Source of the DNA: Chenggangzhangella methanolivorans
GTDB lineage: Bacteria; Pseudomonadota; Alphaproteobacteria; Rhizobiales; Methylopilaceae
Length of the DNA: 64,000 nt
Assembly: GCF_019797865.1 (NCBI RefSeq)
Contig: NZ_CP081869.1
Coordinates: 248,001 to 312,000, forward strand
Reading direction: 5' to 3'
Shown here in pieces: positions 44,813 to 55,658 of the stretch. Under the pieces are notes generated by a model. It was not told where the DNA came from. It saw only the letters and a program-made list of their open reading frames with translations, and did not search any database. Every line of letters begins with the position of its first letter. Positions within the stretch are counted from its first letter, which is position 1. Both the position numbers and the translations under genes were made by a program.

Positions 44813-45649
44813 TCACCCCTTCACGAACGCCAGCAGGTCGGCGTTGAGCACGTCGGCGTTGACCGTCAGCATGCCGTGGCCGAAGCCCGGATAGGTCTTG
44901 AGCTCGCCGTTCTTCAGCAGCGGGGCCGAGAGCTTCGCGCTGTCGTCGATCGGAACGATCTGGTCGTCCTCGCCGTGCAGCACCAGCGTCGGCACGGTGA
45001 TGGCCTTGAGATCCCCGGTCTGGTCGGTCTCCGAGAAGGCCTTGATCCCGTCATAGTGGGCCTTGGCCCCGCCCATCATGCCCTGCCGCCACCAGTTGTT
45101 GATCACGCCCTGGTCGACCTTCGCGCCCGGCCGGTTGTAGCCGTAGAAAGGACCGCTCGGAACGTCGAGGAAGAACTGCGCGCGGTTGGCCGCGAGGCCT
45201 GAGCGGAAGCCGTCGAACACCTCGATGGGCAGGCCGCCGGGATTGCTCTCGGTCTTCAGCATCAGCGGCGGAACGGCGCTGACCAGCACCGCCTTGGCGA
45301 CGCGGCCGTTCGGCTCGCCGTGCTTCGCGACATAGCGGGCGACCTCGCCGCCGCCGGTCGAGTGACCGATGTGGACCGCGTTCCGAAGGTCGAGATGGTC
45401 GGCCACCGCCGCGGCGTCGGCCGCGTAGTGGTCCATGTCGTGGCCCTCCGAGCCTTGCGCCGAGCGGCCGTGGCCGCGCCGGTCATGGGCGACGACGCGG
45501 TAGCCGTGCTGGAGGAAGAACAGCGCCTGCGCGTCCCAATCGTCCGACGAGAGCGGCCAGCCGTGGTGGAACACGATCGGCTGCGCGTCCTTGGGTCCGA
45601 GGTCCTTGTAGAAGATCTCGACGCCGTCCTGCGTGGTGACATAGGCCAT
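44813..45649 (-). CDS. Alpha/beta hydrolase, non-heme haloperoxidase-like
   Basis: 278 residues from [20 protein letters not shown]. Oxyanion [12 protein letters not shown], nucleophile Ser in [14 protein letters not shown], Asp in [13 protein letters not shown] and His in [14 protein letters not shown]: the chloroperoxidase-type (cofactor-free) haloperoxidase/esterase family. Natural substrate unknown; such proteins are usually esterases. Last gene of the isochorismatase-XapX-amidohydrolase set, 25 bases after the amidohydrolase. Confidence 0.9.
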   Translation of the reverse strand: MAYVTTQDGVEIFYKDLGPKDAQPIVFHHGWPLSSDDWDAQALFFLQHGYRVVAHDRRGHGRSAQGSEGHDMDHYAADAAAVADHLDLRNAVHIGHSTGGGEVARYVAKHGEPNGRVAKAVLVSAVPPLMLKTESNPGGLPIEVFDGFRSGLAANRAQFFLDVPSGPFYGYNRPGAKVDQGVINNWWRQGMMGGAKAHYDGIKAFSETDQTGDLKAITVPTLVLHGEDDQIVPIDDSAKLSAPLLKNGELKTYPGFGHGMLTVNADVLNADLLAFVKG

Positions 45650-45674
45650 GGATTTGTCCTTGGATCGGATGACG

Positions 45675-47660
45675 TCAGACGGCCCAACAGGCGCAGCCCA
45701 GCGCGCCCCAGAAGGCCTTGAGATCGGAGACGGGCAGTTTTCCGGAAGCCGCGCGGGCATGCTCGTGACCGTGCACGCCGCAGGCGTTGGCGCAGCCGCA
45801 GGCAACGGCCTGGAGCCGGAGCGCCGAGTCTTTCTTCGCTTCCGCCTTCCATGCCCCGTAGCCGCCATAGGCGCGCACCGGCGACCAGTCGGGCATCGCC
45901 GGCGGCACCTCGGTCTCGTCGAGTTTTTCGAAGTCTGCCTTGGCGAACACCACCTCGCCGCCGACGACCGTCAGGTCGGAAGTGATGGACGAGATCTCGT
46001 CGGGCGCGCAGGAGAAGAAGTCGCGGTCCGGCACAATGAAGTCGGCGAGCATCCCGGGCGCGATGCGGCCCTTGGCGCCCTCTTCGTTCGAGAACCACGT
46101 GACGTTCTCGGTCCACATCCTGAGCGCCGTCTCGCGGTCGAGGCGCGAGCGGGACGGATAGAGCTGAAGGCCGCCGACCGTGCGGCCGGTGACGAGCCAC
46201 GAAAGCGAAACCCACGGATTGTAGGAGGCGACGCGGGTGGCGTCGGTGCCGGCCGAGACCTTCACGCCCTTGTCGAGCATCCGCGCAAAAGGCGGCGTCT
46301 CCTCGGCCGCGCCGGCGCCGTAGCGCTCGACGAAATACTCGCCCTGATAGGCCATGCGGTGCTGCACGGCGACGCCGCCGCCCAGCGCCGCGACCCGGTC
46401 GATCGAACGTTCCGAAATCGTCTCGGCGTGGTCGAAGAACCAGTTGAGACCCTTGAGCGGAATCTCGCGGTCGACCTTCTCGAACACGTCGAGCGCGCGC
46501 GAGATCGTCTCCTCATAGGTCGCGTGCATGCGCCAGGGCCAGCGGTTCTCTGCCAGCACTCGCACCACCCCCTCGAGGTCATCCTCCATCTCTGGCCCCA
46601 TGTCGGGCCGAGGCTGACGAAAATCCTCGAAGTCGGCGGCGGAGAAGACCAGCATCTCGCCCGCGCCGTTGTGGCGGAAATAGTCGTCGCCCTGCTTGTA
46701 CTTCGAGATCTTGGCCCAGTTGATGAAGTCGTCCTTTTCCTCTTTCGGTTTCTGCGTGAAGAGGTTGTAGGCCAACCGCACGGTAAGTTGGCCCTCGTCG
46801 GCGAGCTTCTGGATGACCGCATAGTCGTCCGGATAGTTCTGCGACCCGCCGCCGGCGTCGAGCGCGCTGGTGAGGCCGAGCCGATTCAGGTCGCGCATGA
46901 AGTGGCGCGTCGAATTCACCTGATAGTCGAAGGGCAGTTTCGGGCCCTTGGAGAGCGTCGCGTAGAGGATGGTGGCGTTGGGCTTGGCGATCAGCAGGCC
47001 CGTCGGCTCGCCCTTGGCGTCGCGGGTGATCTCGCCGCCGGGCGGGTTGGGCGTGTTCCGGTCGAAGCCCACCGCTCGCAGAGCCGCGCCGTTCAGCAGC
47101 GCGCTGTCATAGAGGTGGAGGATGAACACCGGGGTCTCGGGCGCGACCTGGTTGAGCTCCTCGATCGTCGGCAGGCGCTTCTCAGCGAACTGGTTCTCGG
47201 TGAAACCGCCCACGACCCGCACCCATTGCGGCGGCGGGGTGATGGCGACCTGCGCGCGCAGCATGTCCATCGCGTCCTTGAGCGACGGCACGCCGTCCCA
47301 GCGCAGCTCCATGTTGAAGTTCAGCCCGCCGCGGATGAGATGCAGATGGTTGTCGATGAGGCCCGGCAGCACGCGCCGGCCCTTGAGGTCGACGATCTTG
47401 GTCTCAGGCCCGCGATGCGCCATGACGTCGCTTTCGCGTCCGACCGCGAGGAAGCGCCCGTCCTTGACGGCGAAGGCCTCCGCTTCCGGCGCGCTGCGGT
47501 CGAGCGTGGTGACGCGGCCGTTGATGAGGATGAGGTCGGCGGTCGTCGCGTCGGTCATGTCCGTTCCTTCGGCGGGGGCTGCCCGCGATCGCGTGGCGAG
47601 GCCTGCGGCGAGCGCGGCCGCGGCCGCGCCGATGGTCGTGTCGCGGCGCGTCGGGCTCAT
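45675..47660 (-). CDS. Amidohydrolase (YtcJ-like) with Tat-type leader and Cys/His-rich C-terminus
   Basis: 661 residues. The start at 47660 (overlapping the XapX stop) gives [20 protein letters not shown], a twin-arginine-like leader. Metal-site motif [20 protein letters not shown], then [37 protein letters not shown] and [30 protein letters not shown] is a common amidohydrolase C-terminal motif. The last 55 residues carry [14 protein letters not shown] and [10 protein letters not shown], six cysteines and two or three histidines. An alternative start (MTDATTADL) 35 codons in would drop the leader. Substrate unknown. Confidence 0.9.
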   Translation of the reverse strand: MSPTRRDTTIGAAAAALAAGLATRSRAAPAEGTDMTDATTADLILINGRVTTLDRSAPEAEAFAVKDGRFLAVGRESDVMAHRGPETKIVDLKGRRVLPGLIDNHLHLIRGGLNFNMELRWDGVPSLKDAMDMLRAQVAITPPPQWVRVVGGFTENQFAEKRLPTIEELNQVAPETPVFILHLYDSALLNGAALRAVGFDRNTPNPPGGEITRDAKGEPTGLLIAKPNATILYATLSKGPKLPFDYQVNSTRHFMRDLNRLGLTSALDAGGGSQNYPDDYAVIQKLADEGQLTVRLAYNLFTQKPKEEKDDFINWAKISKYKQGDDYFRHNGAGEMLVFSAADFEDFRQPRPDMGPEMEDDLEGVVRVLAENRWPWRMHATYEETISRALDVFEKVDREIPLKGLNWFFDHAETISERSIDRVAALGGGVAVQHRMAYQGEYFVERYGAGAAEETPPFARMLDKGVKVSAGTDATRVASYNPWVSLSWLVTGRTVGGLQLYPSRSRLDRETALRMWTENVTWFSNEEGAKGRIAPGMLADFIVPDRDFFSCAPDEISSITSDLTVVGGEVVFAKADFEKLDETEVPPAMPDWSPVRAYGGYGAWKAEAKKDSALRLQAVACGCANACGVHGHEHARAASGKLPVSDLKAFWGALGCACWAV

Positions 47661-47935
47661 GAGCCGGCTCCTTCGGTCGGGTCGGGTTTCGGTTGGGCGT
47701 GCCGTCCGGGCAGCGCGCCGAACAGGTGCGGCGCGCACTTCGCCTCGGCCCAGGCGACCGCAGGGCTCAGGCCCGCCATCAGCTTCTGGCCGACGGGCAC
47801 GATCTGCTCGCCGACCAGGATGCCGAGCAGGCCGACCAGGGCCACCAGCGGCGGCGCGGGCGAGCGCACATGCAGCAGGCTGTAGACGACGCCGACCAGG
47901 AGGCCTGCGCCCGCCGAAAGCAGGTACATCTTCAT
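47657..47935 (-). CDS. XapX-domain small membrane protein
   Basis: 92 residues: MKMYLLSAGAGLLVGVVYSL, then LHVRSPAPPLVALVGLLGIL and GEQIVPVGQKLM, two hydrophobic helices separated by the RSPAPP turn that defines the XapX family. Function unknown. The frame is open upstream into the hydrolase because of the frameshift there; the ATG at 47935 is the family start. Coupled to the amidohydrolase. Confidence 0.88.
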   Translation of the reverse strand: MKMYLLSAGAGLLVGVVYSLLHVRSPAPPLVALVGLLGILVGEQIVPVGQKLMAGLSPAVAWAEAKCAPHLFGALPGRHAQPKPDPTEGAGS

Positions 47936-47957
47936 GGGAGCTCGCCCGGCCGGACCG

Positions 47958-48616
47958 TCAGTGTCCGCCTTCGGAGGCGCCGAACATGGTCTTGGCGTAG
48001 ACGATCCCGAGCCCGTAGGCGCCGCCGTACTTTTCGCGACGCCGGTGGTGAAGTCGTAGGTCTCGGTGCGCGCCCAGTCGCGCTGGAGCTCGAGGATGTA
48101 CTGGAGCGAGGTCATCGGACGCACGCCAGCCTGGATCATCCGGTCCATGGCGCGCTCGTGGGCCTCGTCGGAAACGTCGCCGCAGGCGTCGGCGATCACG
48201 TAGGTCTCGAAACCCTGGTCGATCGCGGAGAGCGTCGGGCCGACGATGCAGACGGAGGTCCAGAGGCCCGCGAACACGAGCCGCGTCTTGCCGATCCGGT
48301 TGACCTCGTCGATGACGGCGGCGTCCTCCCAGGTGTTCATCGAGGTGCGGTCGATGAGCTTCTGGCCCGGGAAAGCGTCGGTGATCTCGGAGAACATGGG
48401 ACCCGAGAAGCTCTTCTCGGCGACCGTGGTCAGGATCGTGGGCACGCCGAAGCCCTTGGCCGCATGGCTGATGAGGGCGGCGTTGTTGCGCAGCGTCACG
48501 GCGTCGATCGACTTGGTCGCGAAGGACATCTGCGACTGGAAGTCGATGAGCACCAGCGCGTGGTCGGTCGGCGAGATCAGCTTTGAGCCGGGCGTCGGCG
48601 TGGCGGTGATGGTCAT
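47958..48616 (-). CDS. Isochorismatase-like cysteine hydrolase, one frameshift
   Basis: About 219 residues. LVLIDFQSQMSFATKSID holds the catalytic Asp, TTVAEKSFSGPMF the Lys region, and FAGLWTSVCIVGPTLSAIDQ the catalytic Cys of nicotinamidase/isochorismatase-type enzymes. The frame breaks near 48032 in a run of four T; the true tail reads YGGAYGLGIVYAKTMFGASE and GGH. First gene of the operon with XapX and the amidohydrolase, so the two hydrolases may act on one amide- or imide-type compound (inference). Confidence 0.87.
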
Positions 48617-48691
48617 GTCGTTCCCCTGGATGGACGGCGCGAACGCCGCCGCTGCTTCGCGGGGAACGTGACGGGGACGATCAGCGCCGTC

Positions 48692-48724
48692 TTGAACGCT
48701 TGTCGCGCGTTTTGAACGTTTGAA
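48692..48724. promoter_or_regulatory. Direct repeats in the upstream region of the isochorismatase operon
   Basis: TTGAACG at 48692-48698 and 48712-48718, exactly 20 bases apart (two helical turns), with a third partial copy TTTGAA at 48719-48724. Placed 75-110 bases upstream of the first gene in a 269-base gap with nothing else seen. Could bind the LysR protein encoded next door or another regulator. Confidence 0.35.
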
Positions 48725-48885
48725 TCATCTCGACCAAGAATTGAGCGACGTCGCCAAGCCGACGGCTCCGATCGCCATCCGATCAGCGCACCAGCGGCGC
48801 GATCGTCGGGAACCACGTCCGCCTTCGGAATCTCTAAGTCGTTACGCAGAAAGGAGCCACGTTGAGGCCCGCTTAGACAAGCGGC

Positions 48886-49812
48886 TCACTCGATTGAAGG
48901 AACGAACCTGTCGGCCTGCGCGCGCTGGATCACGCATTCTTGAGCGAGGAAGTCCAAAAGCGCTCGAACCGATGGAAGCAATCCGCGGCGCGAGGGGAAA
49001 ACAGCGTGGACGATCCCCGGTTTCGGTCTCCAATCCGGCAGTACATGCGCAAGTCGTCCGGCGCGAATATCATCCCAGACGAAGATAGTCGGCAGTTGTA
49101 CGACGCCGGCGCCCGCCATCGCGGCGTTGCGAAGAACCGACATGTCGTCCGTGACGAGACGCGGCGCATGAGGAATGGTCGCCACCTCGCCATCGGCCCG
49201 GTGCAATTCCCAGGCATGCTCGTGATATGGCCGGGCTTGGTCGAGGCTCGGCAGGTTCTGCAAGTCGCTGGGCGAGATCGTTGCGTCGCTGACCAAGGTC
49301 CGCGCCGCCACCAGACACTGTCGGCTCTCATCGAGCCACCGCATCACCAGGTCCGTCGACTCCAGCGGCGGAAAGCGCACGCGGATCGCCAGATCCAGCC
49401 CTTCCGCGATGACGTCGACGCGGCGGTTCGTACTCTCCAACTGCACCTGGACGGCGGGGTTTCGCATCATGAAGCGCGCGATCAATTCGCCGAACTGGAA
49501 CGAGAGGAGCCCTGTCGGGCAGCTCATTCGAACGACGCCCCGCGGCTCCGCCCGCACTTCGGCGACAATCTGCTTGGCCGCTTCTGCTTGGACCAGCATC
49601 GCAACGCAGCGCTCATGGAACTCGCGGCCGACCTCCGTCACCGAAAAGCGGCGCGACGACCGGTTGAGGAGGCGAACGCCGAGACGCTCCTCAAGCAAGA
49701 GAACGCGGCGACTGAGCTTCGATTTTTGAACGCCGAGCGCGCGACCCGCCGATGAAAAACCTCCGTGATCGACGACGGCGGCGAAATATTGAAAGTCGTT
49801 CAGATCAAGCAT
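48886..49812 (-). CDS. LysR-family transcriptional regulator
   Basis: 308 residues from MLDLNDFQYFAAVVDHGGFS; a start 12 codons earlier (MAVVTKRP) is possible. HTH: AGRALGVQKSKLSRRVLLLE, ERLGVRLLNRSSRRFSVTEV. Effector domain from GVVRMSCPTGLLSFQFGELI; C-terminus ends QECVIQRAQADRFVPSIE. Divergent from the NTF2-like gene and upstream of the isochorismatase operon, so it could regulate either. The base composition seems a little less GC-rich than its neighbours. Confidence 0.92.
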   Translation of the reverse strand: MLDLNDFQYFAAVVDHGGFSSAGRALGVQKSKLSRRVLLLEERLGVRLLNRSSRRFSVTEVGREFHERCVAMLVQAEAAKQIVAEVRAEPRGVVRMSCPTGLLSFQFGELIARFMMRNPAVQVQLESTNRRVDVIAEGLDLAIRVRFPPLESTDLVMRWLDESRQCLVAARTLVSDATISPSDLQNLPSLDQARPYHEHAWELHRADGEVATIPHAPRLVTDDMSVLRNAAMAGAGVVQLPTIFVWDDIRAGRLAHVLPDWRPKPGIVHAVFPSRRGLLPSVRALLDFLAQECVIQRAQADRFVPSIE

Positions 49813-50082
49813 CGTCCTGGAAATAGGACGCTTCGTCACGACGGCCAATCTTTTCCGACGATCGTCGCATCGCCATGTTGTTCTGCGGACGCAAGGGCGT
49901 CATGCGGGCGGCCTCAAGGGGCCGCAGCGCTGGGCGGCGGCGACCAGAATGACGGCGAGGACGGCGATCCTCGCAGACGGATACGGCCGTCTCTAGCGCA
50001 TCTGTTTTCTCAATCGGCCGTCGCATGCTGGCGACCGGCTTTTCGACGCTGCGAACTCTGTGAGCCGAAAGGACGATTTTCT

Positions 50083-50586
50083 ATGACGATCTCCAATTTC
50101 GACGATCTGTCGGCGGCGTCTCTGGCTGTGGCGCTAGATTTTCTGTCGAACACCGCGCCCGATAAAGTCGAAGCTGCGGCCAGCCGGCTTGTCGCGCCGG
50201 ACGCCGTCTATGTCTCGTTGAATTTCGACAATCCGGAGCTGAAGAAGATCGAGCCATGGACCGGCACCGCGACGGGTCCGTCGGCCTACAGCAGCACTTT
50301 CCTGCGGGTCGCCAATTACTGGCACGTCGAAGACTTCTCGATCACCGACAAGATCGCATCGGGCGAGGATGTCGCCATCTTCGGCAAGTTCACCTATCGC
50401 TCCGTCGAGGTCGGCCATGTCTTTACGTCTCCGTTCGCCATCCTGGCCAAGGTTCGAGACGGCAAACTGGTCTACTTCCAGTTCATGGAAGACACCTATG
50501 CGTCTGCAAGTTCTTTTCGTCAGAGCGGGTCTTGGACGGTAAAGACAACGAAAGATACGCCTGCGTTCGAGGTTGGCGGCTCGTAG
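50083..50586 (+). CDS. NTF2/SnoaL-like fold protein
   Basis: 167 residues from MTISNFDDLSAASLAVALDF with an AAAGGA ribosome site ten bases upstream. The pattern VEAAASRLVAPDAVYVSLNF, PSAYSSTFLRVANYWHVEDF, FGKFTYRSVEVGHVFTSPFA and YFQFMEDTYASASSFR matches the SnoaL/NTF2-like alpha+beta barrel. No catalytic residues can be assigned. Divergent from the LysR gene, 270 bases apart; that gap holds no other gene. Confidence 0.85.
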   Translation: MTISNFDDLSAASLAVALDFLSNTAPDKVEAAASRLVAPDAVYVSLNFDNPELKKIEPWTGTATGPSAYSSTFLRVANYWHVEDFSITDKIASGEDVAIFGKFTYRSVEVGHVFTSPFAILAKVRDGKLVYFQFMEDTYASASSFRQSGSWTVKTTKDTPAFEVGGS

Positions 50587-50681
50587 CGCGACGCCATATC
50601 GCCCGCATCTCCTGCGGGGCGGGCCAGACTGCGAGCCCCGTCCGCCACGCAAGGTCATGGGCGTTCTTTGAACCGCCACGC

Positions 50682-50889
50682 TGGTTGCCGGGTCCCTGGG
50701 GACGGCTCACCTCCGTCATCTCCCTGGTCGTCGGCATCTCGCCGTTCGTGCGGCTCGCGCAGGCGATCTTCGCGGCCGCGGAAGGTTTCGTTCGCCTGCC
50801 CGGAATGCGCGCTGCTCCGCGATGAGCCCGCCGCCGTGTTCTGCAAGGCGTGCGGCCACGAGCTGAAGATATCGAACGCCCCAGACTGA
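50682..50889 (+). CDS. Small zinc-ribbon protein, frameshifted
   Basis: The end reads SFACPECALLRDEPAAVFCK and ACGHELKISNAPD: two CxxC pairs of a zinc ribbon. The preceding hydrophobic stretch GRLTSVISLVVGISPFVRLA lies in another frame, with the switch near 50790. Together they would make a protein of about 70 residues with one helix and a C-terminal zinc ribbon. The start is uncertain. The rest of the 386-base gap (50587-50972) holds nothing I recognise. Confidence 0.4.
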
Positions 50890-50972
50890 ACCACGTCGAC
50901 GTGATCCCGGCGTGAATTGACGCCCGAGCCGCTAGCCTAGCTATTGGAACGATCCCAAGAGCCGGAGAGCCG

Positions 50973-52171
<1,199 letters not shown>

Positions 52172-52629
52172 GGCCCACGCGCCGCGCGCCCGCCCGGCGT
52201 GGTGACGTCAACCCGTCCCGCTCCAGATCTCCTTCGATCTGACTTTCCAGCTCCGGCATAGAGCTCGCGACAACCCGCGGGTTCCTGCCCGCCTTGCGCC
52301 GGGCGAAGTGGTCCTTGGTGAGGCGCGCCACGAGTCCGGATATCAGGCAGATGGCGATCAGGTTCACGGTCGCCATCTGCCCCATGGAGGCGTGGCGGCG
52401 TTGAACACCGTCGCGACCGACTCTTAGGCTCTCCACACCACCATCGACTGAACGCCGGCGCGCAGGACCGCTTTGCCTGCTTTTGAGGCGACCAACACTA
52501 TTCTTATCTCGGCGCTCGGGCTGACAAGCAGACGCGCGACGGAAGCTCTCCAAACCGCCATCGTGGGTTGTCGAGCATGATGTCGAGGTCGACGGTGTCC
52601 CCCCAGCGCATCAAGAATGAGGGAGATGG

Positions 52630-52893
52630 ATGTCAACCTTTGTGACAAGCGGCCTCATCGCCGATTTGGCCTTGGCGGCGCTCGCTCTGGAAGCGGCGTT
52701 GATAGGCTGGCTGAGGCGAAGCCGCGGAGGCGAGGCCTTGATGGAATTTGGACCTTTTATTTTCGCAGGCGCCGCATTGATGATCGCGCTCCGGGCGGCG
52801 TTGGTCGGTTGGCCAGAAACCGTTATCCTAGCGGCGCTGACGGTCGCGGGCGTCGCGCAGTTCGTCGATCTCGTCCGGCGTTTGCAGAAATGA
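52630..52893 (+). CDS. Small membrane protein of unknown function
   Basis: 87 residues from MSTFVTSGLIADLALAALAL, with GGGAGAT upstream as ribosome site. Three hydrophobic segments (about 5-26, 40-58, 62-80) and a basic end DLVRRLQK. Convergent with bchP, 15 bases apart. Function unknown. Confidence 0.6.
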   Translation: MSTFVTSGLIADLALAALALEAALIGWLRRSRGGEALMEFGPFIFAGAALMIALRAALVGWPETVILAALTVAGVAQFVDLVRRLQK

Positions 52894-52908
52894 GCGGCCA
52901 AAACAAGC

Positions 52909-54117
52909 TCAAGCGCGCCTTCCGGGTGCGCGGCGCCACGGCGAGACAATTCCGAGAAGGTGCGCGAGATCCTTGAAGAATATCCGCAGATGCGCCAGCA
53001 AGTCTGAACGCACGAGGCCCTTATCGAGATAGGCGCGCCAAGTCAGACGGCTGATGTCGGGGTCGCCGCAGAGCGCCACGAACCGTTCCCGCCGCCGGTC
53101 GCTCGCGTACCAGAAGCGCTGCAGGATCCCGAGCGCGAAGAACACGCGGCCATGCTGTTTCAGGAAGCGTCTTCGCAAGCCCGACAGCCCCCGCGCGTCT
53201 CCGGTGGCGAGGAAGACGTCGACCTGCTCGGCGGCCATCCGCCCGCAGGTCATCGCGTACCAGATGCCCTCGCCCGACGCCGGCGCGACGACGCCCGCTG
53301 CGTCGCCGATGAGCACGACGTCGCGGCCATTGTCCCAGCGCTTGAGAGGCTTCAGCGGCAGCGGCGCGCCTTCGCGGCGAAGCGTGCGGCAGTGCTCCAA
53401 CCCGATCTTGATCCGGAGCGCGGCGATGGATTCGCGAAGCGCAAAACCTTTCTGGGCGCTTCCCGTGCCGATGCTTGCCGTCCCGCCATGCGGGAAGATC
53501 CAGGAATAGAAATCGGGCGAGAAGCGGCCGTCATAATGGATGTCGCAGCGGCGGCCGTCGAAGACCTCGTCGGCGCGATCGGGGACCTCGACGATCTCGT
53601 GATAGGCGAAGACGAAGGGCGCCTTCTGGCCCGGGAGCGCCGCGCGCGCCACCTGGCTGTTGGCGCCGTCAGCCCCGATCACGCATCTCGCGCGCAGCCG
53701 CTGCGTCTCGTCGGAGCCCTTCGGCCGCCACAGCACAGCCGCCACGCCGTCCGGATCGCGCTCGAGGCCGATGAAGGTCCCGGTGAGCCTCGACGCGCCG
53801 GCGCGGGACGCACGGTCGCGCAGCCATTCGTCGAAAACCTCGCGATCCACCATGCCCACGAACCCGTCGTCGATCGGCATGTCGACGCCGCGACCCGAAG
53901 GCGCGATCACCCGGGCCGAGCGGGCGCGGGCCACCAGCAGGCTTTCGGGAATGTCGAAGTCGGTGAGCGTGCGCGGCGGGATCGCGCCGCCGCAGGGTTT
54001 TACCCGTCCCGCCCGGTCGAGGAGCGCGACATGGCGGCCAGCCCGCGCGAGATCGGCGGCGGCGGTCGACCCGGACGGGCCGCCTCCCACCACGACGACG
54101 TCGAAGGCCTCGGTCAT
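52909..54117 (-). CDS. bchP: Geranylgeranyl reductase (bacteriochlorophyll)
   Basis: 402 residues from MTEAFDVVVVGGGPSGSTAA; FAD-binding GxGxxG at residues 10-15. Second FAD motif DVVLIGDAAGVVAPASGEGI, and VKPCGGAIPPRTL near 48-60, typical of BchP/ChlP rather than other flavoprotein hydroxylases. It reduces the geranylgeranyl tail to phytyl in three NADPH steps. Downstream of bchG and the pucC-type gene, the conserved bchG-pucC-bchP order. Confidence 0.95.
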   Translation of the reverse strand: MTEAFDVVVVGGGPSGSTAAADLARAGRHVALLDRAGRVKPCGGAIPPRTLTDFDIPESLLVARARSARVIAPSGRGVDMPIDDGFVGMVDREVFDEWLRDRASRAGASRLTGTFIGLERDPDGVAAVLWRPKGSDETQRLRARCVIGADGANSQVARAALPGQKAPFVFAYHEIVEVPDRADEVFDGRRCDIHYDGRFSPDFYSWIFPHGGTASIGTGSAQKGFALRESIAALRIKIGLEHCRTLRREGAPLPLKPLKRWDNGRDVVLIGDAAGVVAPASGEGIWYAMTCGRMAAEQVDVFLATGDARGLSGLRRRFLKQHGRVFFALGILQRFWYASDRRRERFVALCGDPDISRLTWRAYLDKGLVRSDLLAHLRIFFKDLAHLLGIVSPWRRAPGRRA

Positions 54118-54153
54118 CGGATCGCCTCCCGGTGAACTGCACAAGCGAACTGC

Positions 54154-54297
54154 GTGCTTCGAGACGCCTCGCGGATGCGAGGCTCCTCAGCATGAGGAAG
54201 GTTTGCGATCGGCATGACTTGAGCGTGATGAAACAGCCCGATTGGCATCCTCACCCTCCCTCATGCTGAGGAGGCCCGAAGGGCTGTCTCGAAGCAC
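54154..54297. repeat. Palindromic repeat between bchP and the pucC-type gene, running into the latter's 3' end
   Basis: Long inverted repeat: left arm starts gtgcttcgagac with ctcctcagcatgagg; right arm has cctcatgctgaggagg and ends gtctcgaagcac. This is a frequent extragenic palindrome type in Rhizobiales and Methylobacteriaceae. The right arm supplies the last codons and the stop (54251-54253) of the pucC-type gene. Confidence 0.8.
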
Positions 54298-55594
54298 ACA
54301 GTTCGCTCATCCCCGCGTTTGCCCCGCCGAGCCTCAGCGCGAACACCGCGCACGCGGCGAACAGCGCAGCCTCGCCGAGAAACACCAGCGCGTAAGACGC
54401 GGCCGTCGATCCGATAGCGAACCGCGCGACATCGGCGGCGAGCGCGCCCAGCAGACCACCAAACCCAAAGCCGACCGCTTGAGCGGCGCCCCAGAGGCCC
54501 ATCCGCGCGCCGCGGGTCGCCGGGTCGCCGCGGCCGGCGAGACCCATCATCGAACCGATGGCCGCTGTCGCAAAGGCGCCGTTGCCGAGGCCGAGCGCGA
54601 AGGCCGCTGGGTGGATGGCGGCCTCCGATCCGCCGAGCCCCGCGGTCGCGATCGCCGCCAACGCAAGCGCGGATGCGAGGCAGCCGGCGATGATCCAGCG
54701 CTTCAGAAGGCCGGACGGCGTCTCGCCGAACGCGCCCGAAAGCATCGCGACGCCGATCATGCCTGCGAGCGTGCCGGCATTCTGCAGGCCCGACAGCCGC
54801 GTGGTCTCGCCCGCGCTCATGCCGAAGACGAGACCGGCGAAGGGCTCGAGGATCAGGTCCTGCATCGAATAGGCGAGCATTGAGGCGAGCACGAACCAGG
54901 TGAAGCGGCGCGCCTCGTCCTCGGCCCAGATCGTCTTCAGCGCCTCGCGGAACGGCGTCGCGGCGGCGCGCGTCGCGGCGCGTTCGGCCGCCGGCGAGCG
55001 CGCCGGCTCAAGCCGCCACACCGCCGCGACCGTCACAAGAAAGGCGAGGCCCGACACCGCGCAGGAGACTGCGACCAGCCGCTCCGGCGAGAACGGGTCG
55101 AGGAAGCGGCCTGCGCCCGCGCCGGTGATCACGAAGCCCGCGATCATCATGGTCCAGACGATGGTGGCGGCGGCGGCCCGGCGGCCCTTGCCGACATGGG
55201 TCGCGAGCAGGACCAGCAGGTTGGTCCCGCAAGCCCCGACGCCGATCCCGATGGCGAGGAAGGCGACGACGCCGAGCGCAAGGCCGGCGGAAAAATCCTC
55301 GGCCATCAGCGCGGTCGCGACCGCGGCCAGAACGCCGCCGAGCGCCAGCAGCGCCATGCCGCCGACGATCCACGGCGTGCGGCGCCCGCCTCGGTCCGAT
55401 CCAAAGCCCCAGCGCGGACGGAGCATCTGCGAGGCATGGTGGAGCGCGACCAAAAGGCCCGGCACGAGAGCGGGCAGCGCGAGCTCCACTACCATCACGC
55501 GGTTCAGCGTCGAGGTGGTGAGCACGACCACGGCTCCGAGCGCAGTCTGCGCGAGGCCGAGCCGGACAATCTGAACCCAGCCGAAGCCGCTCAT
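54251..55594 (-). CDS. PucC/LhaA-type MFS protein (BCD family) of the bchG-bchP cluster
   Basis: 447 residues from MSGFGWVQIVRLGLAQTALG. Twelve hydrophobic helices; hallmarks TSTLNRVMVVELALPALVPG and HHASQMLRPRWGFGSDRGGR RTPWI, as in PucC, LhaA and the Orf428 protein between bchG and bchP of Rhodobacter. These proteins help assemble light-harvesting complexes or move bacteriochlorophyll. The final SELCASRQPFGPPQHEGG is encoded by the palindromic repeat at 54154-54297 and is probably not part of the original protein. The frame is open upstream; the ATG at 55594 is the family start. Confidence 0.93.
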   Translation of the reverse strand: MSGFGWVQIVRLGLAQTALGAVVVLTTSTLNRVMVVELALPALVPGLLVALHHASQMLRPRWGFGSDRGGRRTPWIVGGMALLALGGVLAAVATALMAEDFSAGLALGVVAFLAIGIGVGACGTNLLVLLATHVGKGRRAAAATIVWTMMIAGFVITGAGAGRFLDPFSPERLVAVSCAVSGLAFLVTVAAVWRLEPARSPAAERAATRAAATPFREALKTIWAEDEARRFTWFVLASMLAYSMQDLILEPFAGLVFGMSAGETTRLSGLQNAGTLAGMIGVAMLSGAFGETPSGLLKRWIIAGCLASALALAAIATAGLGGSEAAIHPAAFALGLGNGAFATAAIGSMMGLAGRGDPATRGARMGLWGAAQAVGFGFGGLLGALAADVARFAIGSTAASYALVFLGEAALFAACAVFALRLGGANAGMSELCASRQPFGPPQHEGG

Positions 55595-55658
55595 CCTCCG
55601 AGCTCCCTTTCTCCCCTCCCCGCAAGGGGGAGGGAGCGGAGACGCTGCGCCCGCACGC

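Noticed and set aside
45675..45868. A longer haloperoxidase-like protein starting at 45868
   Set aside because: The extra N-terminus overlaps the amidohydrolase 3' end out of frame and is Arg/Pro-rich; [16 protein letters not shown] is the family start.
52424..52648. A 74-codon minus-strand frame between nhaA and the small membrane protein gene
   Set aside because: No helix, motif or ribosome site; overlaps the start of a better-supported plus-strand gene.
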